Source: Sedimenticola selenatireducens DSM 17993
GTDB taxonomy: Bacteria > Pseudomonadota > Gammaproteobacteria > Chromatiales > Chromatiaceae
Reading direction: 5' to 3'
NCBI RefSeq assembly: GCF_000428045.1
Contig: NZ_ATZE01000002.1
Location: 74,457-138,456, forward strand
DNA: 64,000 nt
The notes beneath the pieces are model-generated. The model was not told where the DNA came from and did not search any database. It was given only the letters and a program-made list of their open reading frames with translations. Position 1 is the stretch's first letter. Each line of letters opens with the position of its first letter. The translations under genes were made by a program, and so were the position numbers. This document shows positions 9,301 to 23,288 of the stretch, piece after piece.

Positions 9301-10973
9301 CAATTAAACTCCTCCGGAAAATATTTCATCGCGCAGCGCAGTGGATTGGGGGCGGCCTGACCCAGTCCGCAGATGGAGGCATCCGCCATTACCTGGCAGA
9401 GCTCCTCCAGCAGGGGTTGGTCCCAGGTGTTCTCACTCATCAACTGGGCGGCCTTGGTTGTGCCGACCCGGCAGGGGGTGCACTGGCCGCAGGACTCGTG
9501 GGCGAAGAAGCGCATCGCATTGAGTGCCAGATCGCGCACGCTGTCCTGGTCGGAGAAGACGATAATGGCGGCCGAGCCGATGAAACAGCCATAATCATTC
9601 AGGGTGTCGAAATCCAGCGGCAGATCGCCCAATCTGGCGGGCAGGATGCCGCCCGAGGCGCCGCCGGGAAAATAACCCTTGAAGCGATGTCCCTCCAGCA
9701 TGCCGCCACAGTGCTCATCAATCAGCTCGCGCACGCTGATACCGGCGGGGGCGAGATACACGCCCGGACTCCTGACCCGGCCGCTAACGGAGAAACTGCG
9801 CAGCCCCTGGCGGCCACGGCGTCCCTGGCTGGTGAACCATGCCGCGCCCTTTTCCAGCAGTTCCGGGACCCAGTAGAGGCTCTCCATGTTGTGTTCCAGG
9901 GTGGGCCGGCCGAACAGCCCCTGCTCCGCGATATAGGGGGGACGCAGCCGCGGCAAGCCGCGCTTGCCCTCGATCGACTCGATCATGGCGGACTCCTCGC
10001 CGCAGATATAGGCCCCGGCACCGCGCCGCAGTTCGATATCGGGCAGTCGGCAGGGCGGGGCGTCGCGCAGGGCCTTGAGCTCCCGCTGCAACAGGGCGCG
10101 GATAGCGGCGTACTCGTCACGCAGGTAGATGTAGATGGTCGCAATGCCGACCACCTCGGCGGCAATCAGCATCCCCTCCAGAAAGCGGTGCGGATCATGT
10201 TCCAGGTAATGCCGGTCCTTGAAGGTGCCCGGTTCGCCCTCATCGATATTCACCGCCATCAGGCGCGGCGCCGGGTAATCCCTGACGATGCGCCACTTTC
10301 TTCCGACCGGAAAACCGGCGCCGCCCAGTCCGCGCAGGTTGGCGGCTTCCAGGCTTTCGATTACGGCTTCCCGGGCGGCGGCATCGCCGGATTCCACCAG
10401 GGATTTGAGTGCGGTGTAGCCGCCGCTCTTTTTATAGGCAGCATAGTCCCGGGCAGTCGCCGGTGGGCTGTCGGTTCGTTCGCCCCGTGCAATGGCATCC
10501 CGCACGCTTGCCGTGGTGGCGTTGGTAACCGGTTTGGTTCCGACCACTGCCACCGGTGCGCATTCGCAGCGGCCAACGCAGGGGACCGGCTGGATACGTA
10601 GCCCTTCGCCCAGTGCTGCCTTAAGCTCAGTGATCAGTGCCTCGGCTCCGGCCAGCTGGCAGCTGATGGAGTCACAGACCCGGACGGTCAGGGGAGGTGG
10701 TGGCGAGTCGCCGGCTTTTACGATATCGAAATGGTGGTAGAAACTGGCCACCTCGTAGACTTCGCCGGTGGATAGCCGCAGGGTTTCGGCCAGTGCGGTC
10801 AGCAGGCCGCTGTCCAGGTAACCCCGGTCGTCCTGGATGCGATGCAGATACTCGATCAGGCGGTCCCTCCGGCCCTGGCCGGCGTCCAGGTAAGACTGTA
10901 TGGCGGCGAGGTCGGCCGCGTCCGCCTGGCGTCCCCTGGGTCGGTCTTTTTTGTTTTTTCGGGCTGTTTTCAC
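9300..10973 (-). CDS. fdsB: NAD-dependent formate dehydrogenase, fused gamma-beta (NuoE-NuoF-like) subunit
   Basis: NAD+-reducing diaphorase part of the formate dehydrogenase. Residues about 20-150 form a NuoE/FdsG-like thioredoxin fold with 2Fe-2S ligands (VCDSISCQ and VPCVGRCE). Residues about 190-557 are NuoF/FdsB-like: an FMN/NAD site (GLGGAGFPVGRKW and GAGAYICGEESAMIESIEG) and an N3-type 4Fe-4S site (SCGQCTPC...SICGLG). FdsG and FdsB are separate in many bacteria; here they are one chain. The frame is open to a TTG at 11030, but GGAG lies 6 nt before the GTG at 10973, which I choose. Confidence 0.9.
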   Translation of the reverse strand: MKTARKNKKDRPRGRQADAADLAAIQSYLDAGQGRRDRLIEYLHRIQDDRGYLDSGLLTALAETLRLSTGEVYEVASFYHHFDIVKAGDSPPPPLTVRVCDSISCQLAGAEALITELKAALGEGLRIQPVPCVGRCECAPVAVVGTKPVTNATTASVRDAIARGERTDSPPATARDYAAYKKSGGYTALKSLVESGDAAAREAVIESLEAANLRGLGGAGFPVGRKWRIVRDYPAPRLMAVNIDEGEPGTFKDRHYLEHDPHRFLEGMLIAAEVVGIATIYIYLRDEYAAIRALLQRELKALRDAPPCRLPDIELRRGAGAYICGEESAMIESIEGKRGLPRLRPPYIAEQGLFGRPTLEHNMESLYWVPELLEKGAAWFTSQGRRGRQGLRSFSVSGRVRSPGVYLAPAGISVRELIDEHCGGMLEGHRFKGYFPGGASGGILPARLGDLPLDFDTLNDYGCFIGSAAIIVFSDQDSVRDLALNAMRFFAHESCGQCTPCRVGTTKAAQLMSENTWDQPLLEELCQVMADASICGLGQAAPNPLRCAMKYFPEEFN

Positions 10974-11030
10974 TACCGACTCCACAGGACTGTTTACCGT
11001 TCCTAAGTGTAGCCGATCACTGCAGGGCAA

Positions 11031-12776
11031 TTAACCGATAACGGAGGGCAAGGTGCTCCCGTCTGTGCCGGTGTGGTGGTCTTCAGATGAGCGGAAGCAG
11101 TTGCGCCCTGCCGCCTTGGCGGCATAGAGCGCCTGGTCGGCGTGTTGCAGCAGGCTGTCCAGGGGTTCATTCTTTCGGGACAGGTGTCCGCCGATGCTGG
11201 CGCTCAATATGATGGTATCTCCATCAATAGTGGTCACCTGTCGATTCTCGGTGATTTGGTGACAGAGGCGGGTGCCGATATGGTGCAGGGTTTCGGCATC
11301 TGCCGGTTGTACCAGCACCAGGAATTCGTCGCCGCCCCAGCGCGAGGCGACATCATAGGGGCGCAGGGTCTCACGGATAATCTCTGCCATAACCTTGAGC
11401 GCCTGATCGCCCACAGCATGGCCGAACCGATCGTTGATCTGTTTGAACAGGTCGACATCCAGCCAGAGCAGTCCTATGTGACTCGACTCGCGCTGAATGC
11501 GCTGCAGTTCTGATTCAATCCGTTCGGTCATGCCGCGCCGATTCAGCAGTTCAGTCAGCGGATCGATCTTCGCCAGCCGCTCCAGCGCCAGGGTCCGCTC
11601 CTGTACCTTGGACTCCAGGTCGTGGCGTGATTCCCGTACGGCATGCGCCATGTGCATAAAGCGCTGCATCAGGCGACGGACCTCTCCCGTTCCCTGTTCC
11701 CCGAGATTTTTGTCTACATGCTCACCCGACTCGACCCGCGCCATTGCCCTGTCAAGCTGACTTAACGGGTTCAGCACCTGGTGGTTGAGAAACAGGTTCA
11801 ACAGTAAGAATGCGCCCAACAGGGTAATGGCATAAACCAGCAGGATGCCGCCGAACTGGCTGAATGGGAGTAATACGTCGAGATCCAGCAGGGTGATTTC
11901 ATACCAGCCGATCTCGGGTAGGTAGACGACCCCGGCCAAATGGCGCTTGCCGTTGACACTGACAAACTCGGTGATGACGGTCTGTTGAAGATCCTCCAGT
12001 GCTTTCATCGCCGCCAGCACTGCCTTGCGGTCGGAAGCCTGATCGAACAGCAGATCAATGGTGCGCTGTTCGTTGGTCTGTTTGCTGATGGAGCCGAAAT
12101 CGATCAGTGATTGGTTCCGGTGTATCTGGATCGCTCCTGCGTGATCGACGAACAGGCTGGTGACGCCGGGCACTCCCTCTTCCACTACGTTCCGGATAAA
12201 GCCGGTCAGGTCCAGTCCGGTTCCCGCAATTCCCAGTATGTCGTTGCCGTCGCGAATCAGGACATCGATCCAGAGCTTGGTAATGCCCAGTTCCAGGTCC
12301 GGATTGACATTGATATGCAGGTCCCGCCCCTGTTGGATCAGGTCGTAGAACCAGGCGTCTTTCTTCTGTTTTGGATCGAGGACATAGCGGAACTCCTTGC
12401 CACTGTATTCACTTTCCGCATTGTTATAGTAGTAATGTCCATTTTTCAGCAGCCCGACAAAATAGTTCTGGCCCTGGAAGTTTTGCCGGAAACTCTCCAT
12501 TTCGGCAATTGCACTCCGGGTATTTTTCCGATTACCCGGATGACGGGCCCACTCCCGGATATTTTGGGAGTTGGCTAATTGGCGTGCCAGTGCGATCTCC
12601 CGCAGGATCGGTTGCAAGGTGCGGCTCTTGTCGTAGAGTGCCTGCTTCTCCGCATAGCGCATCGCCCACTGCTCGACAATATCTTCCGCCAGCGTGCGTA
12701 CGGACCACCACCCGGCAATGGCTGAAAGGACGATAAGCAGTATGGTGACCAGGAGAAAACGGGGCTTGAGGTTCAT
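11031..12776 (-). CDS. Membrane-bound diguanylate cyclase with Cache sensor domain
   Basis: Makes cyclic di-GMP from two GTP. The protein has 581 residues: a membrane helix at about 6-27, a large periplasmic double-Cache-type region (about 30-295), a second helix (about 305-330), a HAMP-like linker ending in a coiled coil (SKVQERTLALERLA), and a GGDEF domain (about 405-565). The active-site loop reads RWGGDEF and is intact. An RxxD product-inhibition site (RPYD) sits exactly five residues before GGDEF, so feedback inhibition is expected. The ligand is unknown. Single gene, downstream of fdsBA in the opposite order of reading. Confidence 0.92.
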   Translation of the reverse strand: MNLKPRFLLVTILLIVLSAIAGWWSVRTLAEDIVEQWAMRYAEKQALYDKSRTLQPILREIALARQLANSQNIREWARHPGNRKNTRSAIAEMESFRQNFQGQNYFVGLLKNGHYYYNNAESEYSGKEFRYVLDPKQKKDAWFYDLIQQGRDLHINVNPDLELGITKLWIDVLIRDGNDILGIAGTGLDLTGFIRNVVEEGVPGVTSLFVDHAGAIQIHRNQSLIDFGSISKQTNEQRTIDLLFDQASDRKAVLAAMKALEDLQQTVITEFVSVNGKRHLAGVVYLPEIGWYEITLLDLDVLLPFSQFGGILLVYAITLLGAFLLLNLFLNHQVLNPLSQLDRAMARVESGEHVDKNLGEQGTGEVRRLMQRFMHMAHAVRESRHDLESKVQERTLALERLAKIDPLTELLNRRGMTERIESELQRIQRESSHIGLLWLDVDLFKQINDRFGHAVGDQALKVMAEIIRETLRPYDVASRWGGDEFLVLVQPADAETLHHIGTRLCHQITENRQVTTIDGDTIILSASIGGHLSRKNEPLDSLLQHADQALYAAKAAGRNCFRSSEDHHTGTDGSTLPSVIG

Positions 12777-12916
12777 TATGGGGGGCTGCCTGGCTATTTA
12801 GACTATATATCGGTCACGCGGCGGAAAGCTTAAGCAATTGCTAATTCACCACGCTTGGCCTGGGGCGTCTTATGTATCACGGAGCGGATGGTGGCGCTCT
12901 CCGGCTGTGAGTTTAT

Positions 12917-13003
12917 CCTGTAGGAGGCCCGCCCCCGGGCCGAAATCGCGGCGGGGCGCCGTGCCTGCAGGTGCCATTCAGGACTTCACTCGCGGTGAAG
13001 TCC
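12917..13003. repeat. REP-like repeat with adjoining hairpin
   Basis: Second copy of the repeat seen at 71-122: CCTGTAGGAGGCCCGCCCCC and the following CGAAATCGCGGCGGGGCGCC match it with few differences. It is followed by a hairpin GGACTTCAC / GTGAAGTCC (12981-12989 and 12995-13003). It lies in the 309-bp gap 12777-13085 between two minus-strand genes, where I see no coding sequence. Confidence 0.65.
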
Positions 13004-13085
13004 GGAAAACCCCGCGACCTGTCTATTCCATTCGACAGATAACGGGGTGTAACAGATTATCGGGTCATGATTGGCAAATAGTGGG

Positions 13086-14090
13086 TTAGCCGTCGCCGGC
13101 AGGCAGATAGCTGTTCAGCAGCTGCAGGTAGTTGGCCCGGGCGTAGGCAGAGGCGTCACCGGCATGCTGCTGGCTCAGGGTGCCCTTGAGCTGCTCAATC
13201 GATTCGTAGGGGCTCTCCTCCAGCCAATCCTCGATGCCGCGCAGAATCTCCGCCAGCCTGCCGGTACCATGGATCAGTAGGGTGCTGCAAAGGTGCACCA
13301 CGTCGGCGCCGGCGAGCAACATCTTCACCGCATCCTCGTGGTTGTGAACGCCACCGGTGGCGGCCAGGCTCAGTTTCACCCGGCCGTACAGCATGGCGAT
13401 CCAACGCATGGCGAGCAGGGCGTCGGCGGAGCTGGAGAGACTCAGCTGAGGCGTTACCCGCAGGCTGTCGATGTCGATATCGGGCTGGTAGAAGCGGTTA
13501 AACAGGCCGACGCCGTTGGCGCCCACCCGTTCCAGGTGGCTGATGATATTGGCTACTGAACTGAACTGCGGGGACAGTTTCATGGCAATAGGCAGTGTGA
13601 CGTGCTGACGCAGTTCATGGAGCAGGTCGATATAGCGTCGTTCCACCTCGGCGCCGCTCACCCTGCTGTCGCCGGCAATGTAATAGACGTTCAGTTCCAG
13701 TGCATCGGCCCCGGCCTGCTGCAGCGCCTTGCCGTGTTCGATCCAGCCGCCCGGGGTAATGCCGTTGAGGCTGGCGATGACCGGGATTTCCAGCGCCTGC
13801 TTGAGACGTGTCAACTGCTCCAGATAGCTCTCCTGCCGGGATGGCAGGTCGCCATGCAGCGGCAGGAAGCTGGCCGCCTCGGCATGGCCCAGGGTCTGGT
13901 GGTTGAGGTAGTCATCCATTACCTCCTGGTCATGCTGCAACTCCTCCTCGAACAGGGAGTACATGACCAGTGCGGCGGCACCTGCGTCCTCCAGTTTTTT
14001 GGCCATGTCGAGGCTGCGCGACAAGGGCGAGGCGGAGGGTACCAGCGGGTTTTTCAAGGTCAGGCCGAGATAGGTGGTACGCAGGTCCAT
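13086..14090 (-). CDS. Dihydroorotate dehydrogenase-like flavoprotein
   Basis: FMN-binding (beta/alpha)8 protein of the PyrD/class 1 type (334 residues from the chosen start). Visible family features: N-terminal TTYLGLTLKNPLVPSASPLS, the NVYYIAGD segment at the substrate region, KLSP, and the FMN phosphate site GGVHNHEDAVKMLLAGAD. The usual class 1 catalytic Cys loop is not obvious, so a role in pyrimidine synthesis is doubtful. The ATG at 14090 follows AGGAG by 5 nt and the nifJ stop by 2 nt, so it is expressed with nifJ. Homologues are often next to nifJ; the function of the pair is unproven. Confidence 0.85.
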   Translation of the reverse strand: MDLRTTYLGLTLKNPLVPSASPLSRSLDMAKKLEDAGAAALVMYSLFEEELQHDQEVMDDYLNHQTLGHAEAASFLPLHGDLPSRQESYLEQLTRLKQALEIPVIASLNGITPGGWIEHGKALQQAGADALELNVYYIAGDSRVSGAEVERRYIDLLHELRQHVTLPIAMKLSPQFSSVANIISHLERVGANGVGLFNRFYQPDIDIDSLRVTPQLSLSSSADALLAMRWIAMLYGRVKLSLAATGGVHNHEDAVKMLLAGADVVHLCSTLLIHGTGRLAEILRGIEDWLEESPYESIEQLKGTLSQQHAGDASAYARANYLQLLNSYLPAGDG

Positions 14091-14092
14091 GA

Positions 14093-17692
<3,600 letters not shown>

Positions 17693-18363
17693 GGCGTTCT
17701 CCCGTTACTGAGTGGGATGTGGTTAACAATGGCTCCAAGCATAGACCAGTGTGCGATTTGGATCAGCTGCTACAGGCCTGTCCCGCTTGTGTCGCTGGCC
17801 AGGGCGCGAAATCTCCGGTCACCGGTTAACAGCGGACACAGTTCCTGTTTGACTAAAACAGCATACTCCGCCGCGCAGAGCATGGGAATGCATACCCGGG
17901 CACCACAAAACTTTCCCCACCCCTAGACTAATCCCTCGATAGCGCTTGTGATTCCAAGGCATGGTTTGGCTTAGTTACAACAAGCGTCTGCTGCTTGTGT
18001 CGTTGGCGGTGTGTGCAGTGAGGCACAGATTGCGGGAGCTTCGGCCTCCGCATTGGGTGTGCAGGTGCCGGACCACCATGCTACCTCGTTCCAACACAAC
18101 GCTGTTACGCGATCTCAGCAGACATTCCCCCAATTGCCTTGAATGACAGCTGCCGACATAAACCGGCCTGTCAGATCTACGATAAGCGTGGCATCGGAGG
18201 GCTCTTCCTGCTAATGAGCGGACAAATATCTTGCGCATCTAGAATGGAAATTTGACCTATATCAACTGCTGTTCGTCAGCTAATTTTACACAAAGCATAT
18301 ATACGCTGTGCACAGAAATATTCGCTATACGCTAACCAATTGTAAATTCGATAAAATAATCTA
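17693..18363. other. Non-coding region, GC-to-AT transition upstream of PEP-CTERM gene
   Basis: No convincing gene. GC falls sharply after about 18240. Open frames exist in 17960-18240 on both strands but lack ribosome sites and family signatures. A perfect palindrome CTGTGCACAG (18306-18315) and a direct repeat TATACGCT (18300-18307 and 18326-18333) lie about 60-90 bp upstream of the predicted transcription start of the next gene and could be regulator sites. The composition suggests acquired DNA. Confidence 0.5.
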
Positions 18364-18380
18364 TTGGCGCAAAATTTGCT
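18364..18380 (+). promoter_or_regulatory. Sigma-54 (-24/-12) promoter of PEP-CTERM gene
   Basis: TTGGCGCAAAATTTGCT matches YTGGCACGNNNNTTGCW at all but two fixed positions, with the obligatory GG (18366-18367) and GC (18378-18379) exactly 10 bp apart. Transcription should start near 18391, 61 nt before the ATG at 18452. An NtrC-type activator would be required; PEP-CTERM genes under RpoN and the PrsK/PrsR pair are known in other bacteria. Confidence 0.7.
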
Positions 18381-18451
18381 TGATTCAAGTTAGCATCTAT
18401 CATGCTTAGTATATCTAGGACATAAAGAATAAATAATTTTGGGGGGTATTA

Positions 18452-19051
18452 ATGAATATCGTATCTAGGGTATCAATTTTGGTACTAGTCTTATTTGCGG
18501 CATCTTCGGCGCAGGCAACAAGCTTCATGTGGGATCTGACTTATGACGGGACTACTTTGTCAGAATCATCCTTGGGTAGTGGTTTTTCTGGAACAGCTCT
18601 GAGTGTGGGGGATGACTTCGAATTGACGATCCGAGCTGCGGGTAATGGTTTTTGGACAGCAACAGGGGCGACCGCTTCACTACCTATCAACCCGGCCTTC
18701 GGTGGATGGTCAGGATCAACCTCAGCCAATGCAATATCCACTGGCTTTTTAGACGGCGCCCAAGTATTCCAGGACATTGAGATGAATGCATCTCGATGTT
18801 GCGCAGAACTTGGTGTGAACTCCTGGACTCTCCCCTCGGGTCTTCTATTTGACTTGGTAGTTCTTGACTATGAGTTGTTAACAACTAGCGGCGGAAACCC
18901 TATTCTTTCAGGCGTTCTTTGGGATACTCCATTTAGGGGTGCGGAGTACACAGCAGTGGATGGAAATGGATCAGTACCTGCCCCTGCCCCTTTAGCTCTT
19001 TTAGGTTTAGGTCTAGCGGCTATTGGATGGACAAGGCGTAAGTCTAAATAA
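18452..19051 (+). CDS. PEP-CTERM-type exported protein
   Basis: Secreted protein of 199 residues. It has an N-terminal signal peptide (MNIVSRVSILVLVLFAASSAQA) and a C-terminal exosortase-sorting tripartite signal: VPAPAPLALLGLGLAAIGW then TRRKSK, that is a VPxP motif, a hydrophobic helix and a basic end. The body (about 25-170) is rich in Gly/Ser/Thr and beta-forming residues, with a Cys pair (RCCAE). Such proteins are processed by EpsH/XrtA-type exosortases and associated with exopolysaccharide and floc formation. Codons and GC are lower than in neighbours. A GGGGGG ribosome site precedes the ATG. No exosortase gene lies in the window. Confidence 0.85.
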   Translation: MNIVSRVSILVLVLFAASSAQATSFMWDLTYDGTTLSESSLGSGFSGTALSVGDDFELTIRAAGNGFWTATGATASLPINPAFGGWSGSTSANAISTGFLDGAQVFQDIEMNASRCCAELGVNSWTLPSGLLFDLVVLDYELLTTSGGNPILSGVLWDTPFRGAEYTAVDGNGSVPAPAPLALLGLGLAAIGWTRRKSK

Positions 19052-19069
19052 AGTTTAAAGTCTTATAGA

Positions 19070-19093
19070 AACCCGCTAAGCGCGGGTTTTTTT
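19070..19093 (+). terminator. Intrinsic terminator of PEP-CTERM gene
   Basis: AACCCGC (19070-19076), loop TAAGC, GCGGGTT (19082-19088) and a T run to 19093. It starts 18 bp after the stop codon. Confidence 0.85.
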
Positions 19094-19267
19094 ATCTGCT
19101 AATACACTCAGGTGACGATTCCGAATGGTACTTGTCCCGAATCTGTAGGGCAGCTTCTGGATGAAAATGGAAGTTCTTAAAAAGCCCGCGAAAGTCAGCT
19201 ATATGTTGAATTTTCCGTTCGGGAATAAAGGAATGGGGTGGTGGCTTTTATTCAATAGTGCGGGTAA

Positions 19268-19307
19268 ATAAAAAAGGGTTAGCACGGATAAACCGTGCTA
19301 ACCCTTT
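19268..19307 (-). terminator. Terminator of tRNA-Ile2 and probably the rpsU-rpoD operon
   Basis: A perfect 15-bp stem (AAAGGGTTAGCACGG at 19273-19287 against 19293-19307) with a 5-nt loop. On the minus strand the stem is followed by a T run from the A-rich stretch at 19268-19275. It starts 6 bp after the tRNA 3' end. Confidence 0.9.
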
Positions 19308-19312
19308 GTCGT

Positions 19313-19389
19313 TGGTGGGCCCACCAGGACTCGAACCTGGGACCAATGGATTATGAGTCCACTGCTCTAACCAACTGAGCTATAGGCCC
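19313..19389 (-). tRNA. ileX: tRNA-Ile2 (CAU anticodon, lysidine-modified)
   Basis: 77-nt cloverleaf on the minus strand with encoded CCA (19315-19313). Acceptor arm GGGCCTA pairs with TGGGCCC; D-arm AGCTCAGTTGGTTAGAGC; T-arm GGTTCGAGTCC; anticodon CAU at 19355-19353. CAU could also mean elongator Met, but the anticodon stem and the position right after rpoD (tRNA-Ile2 is near rpoD in E. coli and Pseudomonas) favour Ile2, whose C34 is changed to lysidine by TilS to read AUA. It begins 15 bp after the rpoD stop with no evident promoter of its own. Confidence 0.9.
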
Positions 19390-19404
19390 GTAAAACGGTT
19401 GTGG

Positions 19405-21276
<1,872 letters not shown>

Positions 21277-21411
21277 TTCCTGCCTTAAATTCTAAGGGGC
21301 GTGCGCGAATGTCAAGCGGCGAAGTATAACCTTAATTTCGCAGGTTTTCTATACGCGCACGATTAAAAAGTTCCGTTTTGATGTGCTCCGGCTCACGCTC
21401 TGCCGGTCACG

Positions 21412-23190
21412 TCAATCCGAACGTCTATGCGAGTCAGCAATTTTCTGTTTTTCAGAAAGTAGCTGGCCCAGGCGTTGCTTCTCCTGTTCGGAAGCATCTC
21501 CCGTGCTGACTCTCTCCAGCAATTGGGTGGTTTCCTGTTCGCGCTGCTGTTCCACGAGCCGTTGCAAGGCTCCGCGGAATTCCATTTCCATGCCGTCTTC
21601 GGGGGTGGGCAGCTCGGTTGCTGTACTCCAGATCTTTTCCAGGTGGTGGTACGCCGGCTCGTCGCGCCAGCGTTCGATGATCTGCGCTGTCCTAAGGTTA
21701 GGCTGATTTTGCACGATTTCAAGGAGTTGGCTCAATAAATCGATGCCAGGTGCGCGAAATCCGCGCCATTCTGAAGGAAGATCGGTGATTTGCCCCAATT
21801 CCGGTTTTATCAGCAGTAGGGTGATAGCGCGGCGGACCGAGGAGAGAATCTGCTGTGCGCCGGTTTTTTTGCGCAGGGGTGGGCGGGTTCTGTGGCTTGT
21901 GTCGGTGGTGGGCTGGGAGCCGAGTTGCCCCGGTTCCAGGCCGACCCGCTGTGCCAGGCGCTGGTACATCATCTCGCGGAACAGGCCGGATGGCAGTTTG
22001 CCCAGCAACGGCTTCGCCTGTTCCGCCAGCCGTGCCCGCCCGCCCAGGGAAGTCATGTCGACTTCCGACTCCAGTTTGTCGAACAGAAAGCTGGAGAGCG
22101 GAGTTGAGCTGATAATGCGCTGTTCAAACCGGTCTCGTTCCTCCTTGCGGATCAGAGTGTCGGGGTCCTCGCCATCCGGTAGAAACAGGAAGCGCGCCTC
22201 CCGACCGTCGCGCATGTGCGGCAGGCTGGTCTCCAGGGCCTTCCAGCCGGCATCGCGGCCGGCCCGGTCGCCATCAAAGCAGAAGATGACTTCAGAGGTG
22301 GTGCGGAACAGCCGCTCCAGGTGTTCCGTGGTGGTGGCGGTGCCCAGTGTCGCCACCGCATAGCGGATGCCGAATTGGGCCAGGGCCACCACATCCATGT
22401 AGCCTTCAACCACCAGCAGGCGTTCGATCTTACGCAATGCCTTGCGCGCCTCGTAGAGGCCGTACAGCTCCTTGCCCTTATGAAACACCGGGGTCTCGGG
22501 TGAGTTGAGGTATTTGGGTGTTCCGTCACCGAGGATTCTGCCGCCAAAGGCGATGGTCTGGCCGCGATGATTGCGGATCGGGAACATGATGCGCTCGCGG
22601 AAGCGGTCGTAGCATTTGTCCGCCTCGGGCTCCGAGATCATGCCGGTCGTGCGTAGCAATTCCAGTGCTTTTGGGTTTTTTCCCATTTGCCGGATCAGGT
22701 TGTCCCAGCCCGCAGGGGCATAGCCGATGCCGAAATCGGCACTGATCTCGCCGGTTAGTCCCCGCTGCTTGAGGTAGCTGACCGCCTTGCCGGCGTCCGG
22801 GTGTTTGCGCAGCTGCCATTGATAGAAGCGTGCGGCCTGGTCCATGGTTGCGTAGAGTGGCCGGTAGTCGGGACCGCTTTCGCCCCCGCCCTCCCGTGGC
22901 ACCTCAAGCCCGGCCTTGCCGGCCAGCTCCTCAATCGAATCGACAAAGCCCAGATTGTCATACTCCATGAGAAAGCCGATTGCGGTGCCGTGGGCGCCGC
23001 AGCCGAAGCAGTGATAGAACTGTTTTTCGCGGCTGACGGTGAAAGAGGGGGTCTTTTCATTGTGAAAGGGACAGCAGGCCTGATAATCCTTGCCTGCCTT
23101 TTTCAAGGGCACACGGCCGTTGATCAGGTCGACAATGTCGACCCGGTTCAGCAGTTCGTCAATGAAGTGTGCAGGGATTTTTCCGGCCAT
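21412..23190 (-). CDS. dnaG: DNA primase
   Basis: Synthesises RNA primers at the replication fork. It has 592 residues. The N-terminal zinc-binding domain (about 1-100) is CCPFHNEKTPSFTV...FYHCFGCGAHG; the TOPRIM polymerase core (about 260-350) contains VVEGYMDVVAL and the acidic FCFDGDRAGRDAGWKAL; the C-terminal DnaB-helicase-binding domain follows from about 440. Located between yqeY and rpoD; a terminator-like hairpin in its leader probably lowers dnaG expression relative to rpsU. Confidence 0.98.
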   Translation of the reverse strand: MAGKIPAHFIDELLNRVDIVDLINGRVPLKKAGKDYQACCPFHNEKTPSFTVSREKQFYHCFGCGAHGTAIGFLMEYDNLGFVDSIEELAGKAGLEVPREGGGESGPDYRPLYATMDQAARFYQWQLRKHPDAGKAVSYLKQRGLTGEISADFGIGYAPAGWDNLIRQMGKNPKALELLRTTGMISEPEADKCYDRFRERIMFPIRNHRGQTIAFGGRILGDGTPKYLNSPETPVFHKGKELYGLYEARKALRKIERLLVVEGYMDVVALAQFGIRYAVATLGTATTTEHLERLFRTTSEVIFCFDGDRAGRDAGWKALETSLPHMRDGREARFLFLPDGEDPDTLIRKEERDRFEQRIISSTPLSSFLFDKLESEVDMTSLGGRARLAEQAKPLLGKLPSGLFREMMYQRLAQRVGLEPGQLGSQPTTDTSHRTRPPLRKKTGAQQILSSVRRAITLLLIKPELGQITDLPSEWRGFRAPGIDLLSQLLEIVQNQPNLRTAQIIERWRDEPAYHHLEKIWSTATELPTPEDGMEMEFRGALQRLVEQQREQETTQLLERVSTGDASEQEKQRLGQLLSEKQKIADSHRRSD

Positions 23191-23227
23191 GGTGCAATAG
23201 TACCCTGAGTTATCTACTGCCAGAGAC

Positions 23228-23262
23228 TAAAAAGCCCCGGCCATGTAATATGCCAGAGCTTT
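23228..23262 (-). terminator. Attenuator-like hairpin between yqeY and dnaG
   Basis: Minus-strand stem AAAGCTCTGGC (23262-23252) pairs with GCCGGGGCTTT (23241-23231), 11 pairs including two G-U, followed by TTTTTAG. Placed after yqeY and before dnaG, it corresponds to the known partial terminator between rpsU and dnaG in E. coli, which lets rpsU be made in excess. Confidence 0.7.
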
Positions 23263-23288
23263 GTTCGGCGCTGAAGGGGTGTGTCGGA

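Noticed and set aside
17975-18238. Minus-strand open frame between nifJ and the PEP-CTERM gene
   Set aside because: Arg/Ser/Cys-rich translation typical of non-coding DNA and no ribosome site.
19313-19389. tRNA as elongator tRNA-Met
   Set aside because: The anticodon is CAU in both cases, but the stem sequences and the position after rpoD favour tRNA-Ile2. A covariance model with TilS identity check would decide.
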